Positions 51,747 to 62,753 of a stretch of DNA of 63,412 nucleotides are shown piece by piece. A program made the translations under genes and the position numbers. How positions within the stretch are numbered: the stretch's first letter is position 1; every line of letters starts with the position of its first letter. The notes below the pieces were generated by a model, which was given only the letters and a program-made list of their open reading frames with translations, had not been told where the DNA came from and made no database searches. Location: positions 1 to 63,412 of the forward strand of contig JAAUSF010000011.1 in NCBI GenBank assembly GCA_012033255.1, in the 5' to 3' direction. This DNA is from Cyanobacteria bacterium RU_5_0. GTDB lineage: Bacteria > Cyanobacteriota > Cyanobacteriia > Elainellales > Elainellaceae.

Positions 51747-53078
51747 TCAGTTGGATTCAGCATCCTGACCGACGCTCAAACGGACTGGGGAGGGGGCAGT
51801 TCGACGGGCGATCGTCGATTGGAGGGCAGTCACGGCTTGCTGATACTGCGGGTCAGCATTGGTTCCAATTAACGCTTGGTTAGCAGCTAAGGTTTGCTGC
51901 TCTTGATTGGTTAGGCTGACTTGAATATCTGGCATGATACCGCGATGGCTGATATCAGTACCACTGGGGGTGTAGTAGTGAGCCACAGTCACGGCTAGAC
52001 CCGATCCATCGGAGAGCGAATGGACGGACTGCACTAAAGCTTTGCCAAAGGTTTGAGTGCCTACAACAACAGCTCGATTATTGTCCTTTAGCGCACCTGT
52101 GAGAATTTCGCTGGAGCTAGCTGAATTCCTATCGACTAGCACCGCCAGAGGAAGTTGAGTCAACGCCGTGTGGTTTGCCGCGACATCTTCACTGTCTCCG
52201 TTTCGATCGACCGTGCGGACGATCGAGCCAGTATCAATCCACATCCGAGAAATATCAATACTAGCTTGCAACAGCCCACCTGGATTTCCGCGCAGATCTA
52301 GCACGAACGCATCCACATTTTGATCGAGCAAACTTTCAATCGCAGCCTGCATTTGTTCGGGGGCATGGCTGCTAAACTCAGTCAAGCGAATGTAGCCAAT
52401 CCGATCGCCGCTCTCCTGACGCACCGCATAAGAGACATTTGGAACCTCAATGATGGCACGAATCAGATCCAAGTTAAAAGCAGCGCGACCATCTCGATCG
52501 ATCCTCAGCGTAATCTGAGTACCAACCTCGCCTTGGATCAGCTTAGAGGCCTCTTCAACCGTCATTCCTGCCGTCGATCGCCCATCAATTGCCAAAATCC
52601 GATCGCCCGATTGAATCCCAGCTTCACTCGCTGGAGAATTTTCTAGCGGCTCTACTACCGTCAACACCTGGGTTTCATCATCGACCTGAAGCCGAATTCC
52701 CACACCAGAAAGCTCTCCGGAGGTCTGATTGGTCAATGCTTGAAACTGCCTGGGATCAAGAAAGCGAGTATAGGGATCACCTAGTTGATCTAACGCTTGA
52801 CGTAGAGCAGTATAAGCGGCATCCGTTGAACTGTAATCTTGACTCAAAAGCTCCTGACGGACTGCCAGCCAATCGACTTGGTTGAAATTGGTATCAACAT
52901 ACTCTCGGTTAACAATCTGCCACGCTTCATCTAGAACTGCCTTGGGGCTATTTTGGAACGAAGCTCGTGCGGTAGGGCTAAACGGGGGACTAAAGAGGGA
53001 AAGCGTGGTCGTTGCAGCGATCGCCCCACCATAGAAAGCAGCTTGCAGGAGGCGAGAGAGGCAGATGGGTTGATTCAT
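51747..53078 (-). CDS. ctpA: Carboxyl-terminal processing protease (S41 family)
   Basis: The 443 residues begin with a signal/anchor (LLQAAFYGGAIAATTTLSLF). A PDZ domain lies at ~120-200 (GVGIRLQVDDETQVLTVV, SEAGIQSGDRILAIDG) and an S41 protease core follows: VLDLRGNPGGLL, nucleophile Ser in DRNSASSSEIL, and Lys in GTQTFGKALVQS. CtpA-type enzymes trim the C-terminus of the D1 protein of photosystem II in the thylakoid lumen. Cyanobacteria have three paralogues (CtpA, B, C), and I cannot decide between them from sequence alone. Confidence 0.88.
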   Translation of the reverse strand: MNQPICLSRLLQAAFYGGAIAATTTLSLFSPPFSPTARASFQNSPKAVLDEAWQIVNREYVDTNFNQVDWLAVRQELLSQDYSSTDAAYTALRQALDQLGDPYTRFLDPRQFQALTNQTSGELSGVGIRLQVDDETQVLTVVEPLENSPASEAGIQSGDRILAIDGRSTAGMTVEEASKLIQGEVGTQITLRIDRDGRAAFNLDLIRAIIEVPNVSYAVRQESGDRIGYIRLTEFSSHAPEQMQAAIESLLDQNVDAFVLDLRGNPGGLLQASIDISRMWIDTGSIVRTVDRNGDSEDVAANHTALTQLPLAVLVDRNSASSSEILTGALKDNNRAVVVGTQTFGKALVQSVHSLSDGSGLAVTVAHYYTPSGTDISHRGIMPDIQVSLTNQEQQTLAANQALIGTNADPQYQQAVTALQSTIARRTAPSPVRLSVGQDAESN

Positions 53079-53309
53079 AGAGTCTCGTTAACCTAAAGAA
53101 ATAATAAATAAGGAGTTGAAGATATATCCAAAAAACACCCCGCCACCCAGCAGAGGATGCCGAGTGTAGGAGTTGATGCGGATCGCTCTAATGCCTGACA
53201 GCTTAGACCCAAAAACGTTCCTCGTTATCTACCTATTATGGTCTACGTCTTTCGGGGGATACCAGATTTAAGGGACTTTTAATCCACACCCTGAAAGTTG
53301 CCTTTTCGT

Positions 53310-55722
<2,413 letters not shown>

Positions 55723-57132
55723 ATGAATTCAGTTTGGCAGTGGTTCACCCTGACGAATCTTCCGTTGCAGCAATGGAGTCACGTGAGTTATTTGCACACT
55801 CCGATCGGGTGGCTGCGAACATGGCGGAAGGGCAGTTGGTTGATGCAATGGGCAGATGCAGTGGGGGCACTCCTTGCCATCATGGTGTTTGCGATCGCTC
55901 CCTACGTCTCAACCACCTTAATTGGAATTTTGCTGGTCGCTTGTGCCGGATATTGGGTTTTGCTTACCCTGTCAGACGATGAGGAATCTGGGACGGGGAT
56001 CACGTCCATTCATCTGCCAGTGTTGCTGTATTGGGGGATTGCGTCCATTGCCACAGCCGTGTCTCCAGTAAGGGCAGCCGCATTTTTTGAGGGATGGCGG
56101 AATCTAACGCTTTACTTAGTGCTGTTTGCCTTGCTAGCGCGGGTGTTGCGATCGCCCCGGCTGCGTTCCCTCTTGATTGCAGTTTACCTGTTGACTGCCC
56201 AAATCGTAAGTGTTGCTGGGATGCGTCAGTGGTTCTTTGGTGCTAACGCTTTAGCCACTTGGGTTGATCCAGAATCCACTTTAGCTGGAACGACCAGAGT
56301 TTATAGTTTCTTAGGCAACCCGAACTTGTTGGCAGCGTATTTGCTGCCTGCGGTGATCTTTAGCGCAGCAGCAGTCTTTGCGTGGAGACACTGGGTACCG
56401 AAACTGCTGGCGATATTGATGTGGGTCGTGAATTCGGCTTGTTTAATTCTCACCTTCAGCCGAGGCGGTTGGATTGGGTTTGTCGTTGCCGGATTTGTCC
56501 TTTTGCTGTTCCTTGTCCATTGGTTTAGCGTTTATCTGCCGCGTTTCTGGCGGATTTGGGCACTGCCGATCGTTTTAGGTGTCACCGCCGCACTGGTATT
56601 CTTTGCCGTGATGACCGTGGAGCCGCTACGCGATCGGGTGGCTAGCATTTTTGTCGGACGGGAAGACAGCAGCAACAATTTCCGGCTAAATGTCTGGTTG
56701 TCAGTGATTGAAATCATCAAAGATCACCCAGTTTTAGGGATTGGCCCGGGTAACGATGTGTTTAACCGCATCTATCCTCGCTATCAGCAAACGGGCTACA
56801 CCGCTCTCAGCGCCTATTCTGTGCTTCTAGAGATCGCTGTAGAAACTGGCTTAATTGGCTTGGGATGCTTCTTTTGGATGCTGCTCGTAACGCTGACTCA
56901 AGGTTGGCGGCAGATCCAACGATTACGGCTGAGTCAAAATCGAGAAGGATTCTGGCTCATGGCAACGGTTGCAACGATGTTAGGAATGCTGGCTCATGGA
57001 TTGGTGGATACAGTTTGGTATCGTCCTCAAGTCAGCACCTTGTGGTGGTTGATGATTGCGATCGTTGCCAGCTATTATCCTACATTCAATGCTGAGCCGA
57101 TCGATGCCGATACGGCAATGATATTAGAATGA
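55723..57132 (+). CDS. ictB: IctB, inorganic carbon accumulation-linked O-antigen-ligase-family protein
   Basis: The 469 residues contain about ten hydrophobic spans and the IctB signature regions, matching the Synechococcus protein closely as I remember it: VLLYWGIASIATAVSPVRAA, YSFLGNPNLLAAYLLP, ILTFSRGGWIGFVV, SIFVGREDSSNNFRLNVWL, and GIGPGNDVFN. IctB was first described as a bicarbonate transporter. Later work questions direct transport, and its fold is that of Wzy/O-antigen ligases. The start ATG 55723 (MNSVWQWFTLTNLPLQQW) agrees with the family. It is followed by a hairpin. Confidence 0.93.
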   Translation: MNSVWQWFTLTNLPLQQWSHVSYLHTPIGWLRTWRKGSWLMQWADAVGALLAIMVFAIAPYVSTTLIGILLVACAGYWVLLTLSDDEESGTGITSIHLPVLLYWGIASIATAVSPVRAAAFFEGWRNLTLYLVLFALLARVLRSPRLRSLLIAVYLLTAQIVSVAGMRQWFFGANALATWVDPESTLAGTTRVYSFLGNPNLLAAYLLPAVIFSAAAVFAWRHWVPKLLAILMWVVNSACLILTFSRGGWIGFVVAGFVLLLFLVHWFSVYLPRFWRIWALPIVLGVTAALVFFAVMTVEPLRDRVASIFVGREDSSNNFRLNVWLSVIEIIKDHPVLGIGPGNDVFNRIYPRYQQTGYTALSAYSVLLEIAVETGLIGLGCFFWMLLVTLTQGWRQIQRLRLSQNREGFWLMATVATMLGMLAHGLVDTVWYRPQVSTLWWLMIAIVASYYPTFNAEPIDADTAMILE

Positions 57133-57158
57133 TATGAAATCTGCATAGATTATGTTAT

Positions 57159-57186
57159 GTACGGGTGAACGGCGGTTCGCCCGTAC
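57159..57186. terminator. 12-bp stem hairpin after ictB
   Basis: GTACGGGTGAAC (57159-57170) pairs with GTTCGCCCGTAC (57175-57186; one G-U) around GGCG. Related GGCGAAC-type hairpins occur near 17224 and 36928. Only a weak T tract follows, so termination is probable but not certain. Confidence 0.5.
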
Positions 57187-57242
57187 CATATGCGATAATC
57201 GATCAACCGAATTTGATATGAAATCAAAAAAGAGCGACTAGC

Positions 57243-57518
57243 TTAGACGAAGGATGATCCAGGCCCAGCCAGTGAATCAAGTGCCTGAGCGACGAACTGA
57301 AGCAGGAGAATCGCCAAGATTGGGGAGAAATCCATGCCGCCCAGGGGGGGAATGATTGCCCGGAACAGGTTAAGGTATGGGTCTGTAATCTGGCTCAGCG
57401 CCCTGAAGGGTTGGTTATACCAGTCAATGGTCGGGAACCAACTCAATAGGACACGAATAATGATCAGGACAAAGTAGATATTCAGAAAGGTTGCGAGTGA
57501 GGCTGCAATCAGTGTCAT
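57243..57518 (-). CDS. YggT-family membrane protein
   Basis: The 91 residues have two membrane helices (LATFLNIYFVLIIIRVLLSW; FSPILAILLLQFVAQAL) flanking the YggT hallmark FRALSQITDPYLNLFRAIIPPLGG. YggT-type proteins (Ycf19/CCB3 in plastids) take part in cytochrome b6 maturation or thylakoid organisation; the exact role in cyanobacteria is not settled. The stop is convergent with ictB. It is not clearly in an operon with the FAD oxidoreductase 140 bases upstream. Confidence 0.9.
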   Translation of the reverse strand: MTLIAASLATFLNIYFVLIIIRVLLSWFPTIDWYNQPFRALSQITDPYLNLFRAIIPPLGGMDFSPILAILLLQFVAQALDSLAGPGSSFV

Positions 57519-57660
57519 AACTGTTGTTCTCAGGTTGTATGGTTCGCTAACTATGGTTCGCTAAGATTGATCGAGGAAATCGAGGAGCGGTTCTATTAAG
57601 CTTAGTGTAGCTGATATTCGATCGTGGATTTAAATCATTGCGTCGAGATTAGGATTCTGT

Positions 57661-58839
57661 TTAGGTTTGGCTGAATCGATTAGGCGAGAGTTGCTGGATT
57701 GTGGCATCGGGTTGTCCGCTGATGTGATGAGCAAAGCGACGTGCTAGCGGGGGCAAAATTGCAAAGGGATTGCTAAAACCAGAGAAGAGATGAATGCCTT
57801 CGGTGTTGGGCAGAGAGCCAATCAGAGGGAGCCGATCGCTACTAAACGCCACTAAACAGCAATACCATTCACCTGATAAGTTCTTCAAGGCGGGCAACAC
57901 ATGACCCACCTCGTTGCGAATGGCTTGCTCACTCTGCGCTGCCTCCACTGGAGCATTGGGATCAGTCAATGTTCGGCTGATTTGTCCCATCCGCAACGTA
58001 CCATCTTGAAACTGAACCACGCCCACATCGAGGATCGGCGGCGTAATTTCATGACCCGGTTCATCCCAAAGGGCATCCGTTTCGACGCGACCCGCATTCG
58101 CTTCCATCTTAAACCGTTGTAGTTCAGCAGGCATGACCATCGATCGCATCTGCACCTCTGTCGATCGCGCTTCCACCAGTTCTGCTTGCGTGAAATAGTG
58201 GCGCACTGGCAAATCTACCGTCTTCAACAATGCCCTACACATCCCACCCGCACAGATGGCTACATTTCCGCTTTCATAGCTTGCTACCTGGGTGACAACG
58301 CCATTGACTTGCCGTCTAGATTTGATGAATCGTGTCACCTGACCGAGTTGAATAGTGCCACCCAACCGAAGGAATGCTTGCTGATAGGCATTAATAACAG
58401 CTTCAGGAGAGATATGCCCATGCGGAAGATGGAGTGCAGCCGCGATCGCCCCTCGCTCCAGCAATGGCTCGATTTCACAAGCCGCATCAGAACTCAGTAT
58501 TGTTGGGGGAATGGCGCAATTGGCATACACGGCAGCAACCTGGGTGGGGTCGCGATCGGGTGCAACAGTCAATAATAAATCCAACTCGCGAAACCGAGTA
58601 TCCCCATCCAACTCAGCGGATAGAGTCCGATGTAACTCAATGCCTTCCTGGCAAATCTGTTGAGTTAACTCCGTTGTCCCAGACCAATAGGCAATTCCGC
58701 CATAGCTATATCGGGTTGCATTCTGCGGTGCGGCAAACTGATCTAACAGCAAAACCGAGAATCCTACTTTTGCCAACTCATAGCTCAGCGCCGATCCCGC
58801 CAATCCAGCGCCTACCACAATCCAATCATATGTTTTCAT
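57661..58839 (-). CDS. FAD-dependent amino-acid-oxidase-like (DAO family) oxidoreductase
   Basis: The N-terminus has the Rossmann motif WIVVGAGLAGSALSYELAK and LLLDQ for FAD. Deeper conserved parts include NVAICAGGMCRALL, and near the C-terminus HLFSGFSNPFAILPPLARRFA, with SDRLPLIG before it. The family includes glycine oxidase (ThiO), sarcosine oxidase and D-amino-acid dehydrogenases, so it probably oxidises an amino acid or amine. The RidA gene upstream, transcribed in the same direction, fits: RidA removes reactive imine/enamine products made by such enzymes. Confidence 0.82.
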   Translation of the reverse strand: MKTYDWIVVGAGLAGSALSYELAKVGFSVLLLDQFAAPQNATRYSYGGIAYWSGTTELTQQICQEGIELHRTLSAELDGDTRFRELDLLLTVAPDRDPTQVAAVYANCAIPPTILSSDAACEIEPLLERGAIAAALHLPHGHISPEAVINAYQQAFLRLGGTIQLGQVTRFIKSRRQVNGVVTQVASYESGNVAICAGGMCRALLKTVDLPVRHYFTQAELVEARSTEVQMRSMVMPAELQRFKMEANAGRVETDALWDEPGHEITPPILDVGVVQFQDGTLRMGQISRTLTDPNAPVEAAQSEQAIRNEVGHVLPALKNLSGEWYCCLVAFSSDRLPLIGSLPNTEGIHLFSGFSNPFAILPPLARRFAHHISGQPDATIQQLSPNRFSQT

Positions 58840-58905
58840 TCATTCCCCTCATTCTTCATTCTTCATCCTTCATCCTTCATCCTTCATTCTTCATTCTTCC
58901 AAAAC
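58840..58905 (-). repeat. Heptamer tandem repeat (CATTCTT/CATCCTT) at the ridA 3' end
   Basis: About eight head-to-tail copies of CATTCTT or CATCCTT lie between the oxidase start and the RidA gene end. The last copies overlap the RidA stop codon (58891-58893), so growth or loss of repeat units can alter spacing between the two genes. Confidence 0.75.
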
Positions 58906-59283
58906 CACCGCATCTACATCTATTTCGACCAGCATATCTGAAGTTGCCAGACGGCTAACTTCTACCAGTGTATTAACCGGACGGATCTGCTCAAAAAACT
59001 CATGGTGTGCTTTAGCAATTTGCTGCCAGTTATCGATGTTTGTCACATAAATACGAACGCGCACAACATGTTCTAATCGGGCATCTACCGCTTGCAGAGC
59101 AGACTCGATCTTTCGCAAAATGTACACGGTTTGCTGATACGGATCATCAGGGTGTTGAATCTCTCCGTTTACATCGGCGGCTGTCGTTCCTGCTACATAG
59201 ACAAACGCACCAACTCGCACGGCTCTTGAGTATCCAACGATCGCTTCCCAAGGGGTTCCAGTCGAAACTTGTTTTCGCTCCAT
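58891..59283 (-). CDS. ridA: RidA/YjgF-family reactive-intermediate deaminase
   Basis: The 130 residues show the RidA fold: TPWEAIVGYSRAVRVGAFVYVAGTT, QTVYILRKIESALQAVDARLEHVVRVRIYVTNI, and the C-terminal TLVEVSRLATSDMLVEIDVDAVV. The arginine of VRVRIYV is the usual substrate-binding position. RidA hydrolyses enamine/imine intermediates that would damage PLP enzymes. The ATG at 59283 gives MERKQVSTGTPWE; the frame extends 14 codons earlier without support. It precedes the FAD oxidase in the same direction, which might supply its substrate. Confidence 0.9.
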   Translation of the reverse strand: MERKQVSTGTPWEAIVGYSRAVRVGAFVYVAGTTAADVNGEIQHPDDPYQQTVYILRKIESALQAVDARLEHVVRVRIYVTNIDNWQQIAKAHHEFFEQIRPVNTLVEVSRLATSDMLVEIDVDAVVLEE

Positions 59284-59389
59284 ACTTCGGTCACTACTAT
59301 GAAAAAATGAAAGAACAGTCAACAATCAATTGGCAAAAATGAATCGTGAATTTAGTGTGATCCTGTGAAACATATCTCGAACATCAACG

Positions 59390-59800
59390 ATGGAACTTAC
59401 TCTCACAACACCCGCACTGCTTTTTCCGGCTATTTCACTGCTGTTATTAGCCTATACAAACCGCTTCCTGACGCTAGCGACTGTAATCCGTAGCCTTCAT
59501 GCCTCTTATACCACTAAACCTGATCCGTTCATCATTCAGGAAATTGCCAGCCTGCGCTACCGAATTCGTCTGATTCGAGATATGCAAGCAGTCGGAGCTT
59601 CTAGTTTCTTACTTTGCGTGATCTGTATGTTCGTTCTGTTTGCCGGACAACAGCGACTCGGTGAAATCCTCTTTGGCATCAGCTTAATTTTGATGATTAC
59701 TTCACTGGCATTATCAGTCCGCGAAATTCAGGTTTCGATTAATGCCCTCAATTTGCATCTGCGTGATCTGGAAGTTCGAGAATTGGAGAATTGTCGATGA
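59390..59800 (+). CDS. DUF2721 membrane protein
   Basis: The 136 residues contain three hydrophobic helices (LLFPAISLLLLAYTNRFL; ASSFLLCVICMFVLFAG; LFGISLILMITSLALSV). The conserved RFLTLATVIRSLH and RIRLIRDMQAVGA segments match DUF2721. Function is unknown; the family is small and membrane-bound. The start MELTLTTPALLFPAIS fits the family. It is divergent from ridA and followed by a short family A repeat remnant, so it is probably monocistronic. Confidence 0.88.
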   Translation: MELTLTTPALLFPAISLLLLAYTNRFLTLATVIRSLHASYTTKPDPFIIQEIASLRYRIRLIRDMQAVGASSFLLCVICMFVLFAGQQRLGEILFGISLILMITSLALSVREIQVSINALNLHLRDLEVRELENCR

Positions 59801-59805
59801 ACCGT

Positions 59806-59833
59806 TCTTGTGGGATGGGCATCTTGCCCGTCC
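59806..59833 (-). repeat. Reverse fragment of the family A repeat
   Basis: TTCTTGTGGGATGGGCATC and TTGCCCGTCC match the reverse complement of the end of the elements at 12231, 27704 and 55337. Only this end is present, just after the DUF2721 stop; the GGGATGGGCAT...TGCCCGTCC hairpin may act as a terminator. Confidence 0.65.
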
Positions 59834-59880
59834 ACTGATGCAGATTAGATGCGGGACAACATATTTCGATCGCCTGCAAA

Positions 59881-60459
59881 TTAGTTTGCAATCAGGCGGT
59901 GAATGTCTCTAACTTGACTCAAGTAGCTTTCTTCAGTCAACACAGGCTTTGCTTCAACAGGTAAAAGTTCTGTTCCTAGCTCAATCCACGATTTGCAGCC
60001 TCCGTATTCAGAGCGATAGGGAATGCGTTGCAGAGTTGGTAGCCGATATACGCGCAGCAACAGCACAAAAAGTGGCGATTTAGGCTTCCATTTCAGGCGT
60101 TCTGAAACAAATTCCGCATTCCAGACATGAAAAGGCATCAGAGCCTCCACGATCGCGGCTTCGCTCACTTGAAAGAGGTGGGTGATTTCTGCCCAAGCTT
60201 GAATGTCGATCGCCTCTGGATGCCACCCAGAAGCAACGGGAGTAACCTGATTGGCATATTCGGGCTTAAGGAAGTGGGGCTTTTGGTGTTCATAGGTGGG
60301 ATACAGCCAAATGCGGGAGCGATCGACTGTGAATGAACCGCTTTGCTCTCGGATGCCGCCTTTCCGCAGCAATACGATCGTCTGTCCTTGAGCCAGTGCA
60401 TCAACCGCAACTGCCCATTCTTTGAGGGCTGAAGTGAGAGTTGAAGAAGGGATTACCAT
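59881..60459 (-). CDS. DUF1802 family protein
   Basis: The 192 residues carry DUF1802 features: LKEWAVAVDALAQGQTIVLLRKGGIRE, RSRIWLYPTYEHQKPHFLKPEY, and the mid segment AWAEITHLFQVSE. The family is soluble, of unknown function, and common in cyanobacteria. Motif arrangement (LLRKGGI then IWLYPTYEHQ) has made some propose a nuclease-like fold, but I cannot confirm that. The start MVIPSSTLTSALKEWAV looks right. It lies downstream of a candidate small RNA and is not obviously in an operon. Confidence 0.86.
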   Translation of the reverse strand: MVIPSSTLTSALKEWAVAVDALAQGQTIVLLRKGGIREQSGSFTVDRSRIWLYPTYEHQKPHFLKPEYANQVTPVASGWHPEAIDIQAWAEITHLFQVSEAAIVEALMPFHVWNAEFVSERLKWKPKSPLFVLLLRVYRLPTLQRIPYRSEYGGCKSWIELGTELLPVEAKPVLTEESYLSQVRDIHRLIAN

Positions 60460-60477
60460 AAGCGAAAAAATATATCC

Positions 60478-60619
60478 AAAAAAAGACTGGCTCCGTTGTT
60501 AGCCAGTCTAAACCAATTGATGTTGCGTCGTTTTCTCACGTGGAAGAAACCCTACCTGCGCGCTCCCAAATCGGCAGTGGGTATAAGGATATCTACAAAG
60601 ACAGAACATCCTTCTCCAG
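60478..60619 (-). ncRNA. Candidate small RNA with promoter and terminator
   Basis: On the minus strand, a TACAAT box (60631-60626) is followed about seven bases later by a segment that folds into stems: AAGGAT (60613-60608) with ATCCTT (60590-60585); ACCC...CTGC with GCAG...GGGT (60582-60549); TTTCT with AGAAA (60549-60532); and finally AGACTGGCT/AGCCAGTCT (60509-60484), which runs into seven T residues. That is a textbook transcription unit of ~142 nt with no convincing ORF. It lies upstream of the DUF1802 gene on the same strand. It matches no cyanobacterial small RNA that I can recall. Confidence 0.5.
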
Positions 60620-60893
60620 AAATATATTGTAACAAGAGACACACCCATTCTTTTATAAATCTTTACGTCAACTTTCCGGAATTACATAACTTCAGTTAAT
60701 TGATAAATTTTTCAAAAATCTCCTCTAAAACGGGCACCTTTATCTAGAGCCATTCGTCTCAATTCGTGCGCCAGCCTATAGAATACCTCTTTTCTTGCGA
60801 TCGCCCCCTCTCGAAAGAGGTCAAGTTTGGTGTTCCAGGGTGCGTAAATCTGATTATCGTTGACCCCATAAGAATCATTGAGAGGGCTTGATT

Positions 60894-61601
60894 ATGCCGA
60901 AACTAGCATCGTTGAAGTTTGTCAAATCTGGTTTGTTTACCAGCGTTGCTGTGCTGTTAGCAAGCAGTGGAGCGGCGTTCGCCAATCCCAGTTCTGCGTT
61001 ACTTCTGGCTCAAACGAGTTCAGATGAACCCGATTCTACCTCTGCGCCTCAATCTGCCAGTGAGTCTCGGTTTACTTGTGAGTCGGAAAATGGACAATAC
61101 ACAGTGATGTATCACCCTATCAGCCAACCAGGAGAGTCTTATGCATGGGCAACGCCGATCGCCCTAGGGGGTGGCTGGAGCGAGGATCGCCGTTGCAATG
61201 AGATCAGCCGTCGCTTAGAATCCTACCGCCCGGATGGACTGCTGGAAATGCGAACTTCGGTTGAGAACGGCTACGATATTGTCTGCGTCACAACGGAGGA
61301 AAATCCAAGCTGTCGGATTGTGCTGACAGTGCCACCCGGACAAGATCCACTGGAAACTCGCGATCGCGTCTTCCGCAACCTGACGATCGCCGATAGCGGA
61401 GAACAGACGAGTGGCGTTGTCACCTATTCCGGTGGAGGCGACGATTTGCTCAACCAAATTGGAGATGCCGTTGGGGATGCGATCGGCGTTGATATGCCCA
61501 ATCTTTCGGGTGGCGATCGTCAACCTAGCACTCGTCGTGACAGCATCGATCTTCGCCCCTTTCTTGATCCGGCTGATGGTGGCACAGGTGAGCGATTGTA
61601 A
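60894..61601 (+). CDS. COP23-domain exported protein
   Basis: A signal peptide (MPKLASLKFVKSGLFTSVAV through AAFA) precedes a COP23 domain at about 60-165. It is recognised by RFTCESENGQYTVMYHP, SYAWATPIALGGGWSEDRRCNEISRRLE and NGYDIVCVTTEENPSCRIVLTV, with conserved cysteines. The C-terminal ~60 residues are acidic and Gly-rich. COP23 was named for a circadian-oscillating cyanobacterial polypeptide; the function is unknown, and a surface or periplasmic site is likely. GAGAGGG a few bases upstream supports ATG 60894. Confidence 0.88.
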   Translation: MPKLASLKFVKSGLFTSVAVLLASSGAAFANPSSALLLAQTSSDEPDSTSAPQSASESRFTCESENGQYTVMYHPISQPGESYAWATPIALGGGWSEDRRCNEISRRLESYRPDGLLEMRTSVENGYDIVCVTTEENPSCRIVLTVPPGQDPLETRDRVFRNLTIADSGEQTSGVVTYSGGGDDLLNQIGDAVGDAIGVDMPNLSGGDRQPSTRRDSIDLRPFLDPADGGTGERL

Positions 61602-61675
61602 TTAACGGACATTTGCCTCAGAGACATGCATCAGAGACATTTGAGGGCGATCGTCGATCGCCCTTGTTTTTTGCG

Positions 61676-62554
61676 TTATGGCGATCCGGGCGACAACAAC
61701 CCCTTTTGCCGTTGCTCTACTTCCCACTTATCCCGATGACGCTTCAAAAAAGGAATGTAGCCCTTTTCTTTGCCAAAAATCAATCTGTGATCATCAATGC
61801 TATCAGGACTACGGCGGTGAAAACTTTCCAGATGCCCATCAAGCCGATCCCAGAAAGTACTCCACCAGCCCAGGTCAGCATCGCTCTTGAATTCTCCGAT
61901 CTGATTGAAATATTTCAATTGCCCTACATGGCTATAGTCGCAGATACTAGGTGGAACACGGGTTACAACATCATTGTTGTTAACGAAGCGAAAGGTTTGC
62001 CCTTTGAATGCCGCGTTGAAGTTGGCGGCAAATTTCTCGCTGCCAACCCGTGGTTGTCCGTAGGTGTATAGCCCATTGACGACGATCGGCTGCTCGTTAA
62101 ACTTGCAGAATGCGGTTGCCATCGTCGCTAGCGCACCGCCCAAACTGTGTCCTGTGAACCATAAAGTCTGCTGCTTGCGTTGAGGAAGCGGATCTCTCAA
62201 CTGTTCGATCGTTTCTTCAATGCCCGTCCAAATAGGATTTAAGGCTGCTTTGAACCCCCGATGAACATTACCGCACGGGCTAGAGGTTTTACGAATCTTG
62301 AAATCTGTAATCCAGTCTTCCAAAACAGTTTCACTACCGCGAAATCCAACGATTATTTTTTCGTGATTAGCAAGCAAGATTGCCTGAGTCTCCTTTTCGT
62401 CAAAGAAATAGACCTGTTCAAAGCCCCACGATCGTCCCTGCTGTTCTGCTTTTTCTGTGTCGCGCTCATAGGCTAGAAGAGAAACTAAGGCTAACGAGTA
62501 GGCGTTGTAAGCATGATAGCCAAATGCCTTGGGCTGAAAATAAAAAGGTTCCAT
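61676..62554 (-). CDS. Class 3 lipase-like alpha/beta hydrolase
   Basis: The 292 residues have the class 3 lipase pattern: N-terminal YNAYSLALVSLLAYERD, the oxyanion strand IIVGFRGSETVLEDWITDFK, the nucleophile elbow FTGHSLGGALATMAT (Ser), a later Asp in NNNDVVTRVPP, and the His in DDHRLIFG. No signal peptide is seen, so it is probably cytoplasmic or membrane-associated. Substrates in this family are triacyl- or phospho-glycerides. The C-terminal ~60 residues (RHRDKWEVEQRQKGLL) are basic and polar. Convergent with the COP23 gene. Confidence 0.88.
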   Translation of the reverse strand: MEPFYFQPKAFGYHAYNAYSLALVSLLAYERDTEKAEQQGRSWGFEQVYFFDEKETQAILLANHEKIIVGFRGSETVLEDWITDFKIRKTSSPCGNVHRGFKAALNPIWTGIEETIEQLRDPLPQRKQQTLWFTGHSLGGALATMATAFCKFNEQPIVVNGLYTYGQPRVGSEKFAANFNAAFKGQTFRFVNNNDVVTRVPPSICDYSHVGQLKYFNQIGEFKSDADLGWWSTFWDRLDGHLESFHRRSPDSIDDHRLIFGKEKGYIPFLKRHRDKWEVEQRQKGLLSPGSP

Positions 62555-62594
62555 AGTTCAATACCTAAGCTTGGGCACAATCTTAGCTTGTCTA

Positions 62595-62690
62595 CTATGG
62601 CAATAGCCAGCGTGGTTAAAAGGCTGAAAGGCAAACGGTCAATCCATCCTGACTCAGCACTCAGTCCTCAGAACTCAGCACTTAGCTATA
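62595..62690. repeat. Dispersed ~100-bp repeat, family B (copy 2)
   Basis: Nearly identical to 45673-45777 (CTATGGCAATAGCCAGCG then AAAGGCAAACGGTCAATCCA and GACTCAGCACTCAGTCCTCA). It sits between the divergent lipase and YdjM-like genes and lacks the 12-base insertion of the other copy. A shared composition bias (TCAGCACT) suggests a short internal repeat. Confidence 0.75.
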
Positions 62691-62753
62691 TTTGTCAACG
62701 GAACCTTTTGCAATTAATCTTCAAGCTATTGACAAATCAGATCGAAACCACAC

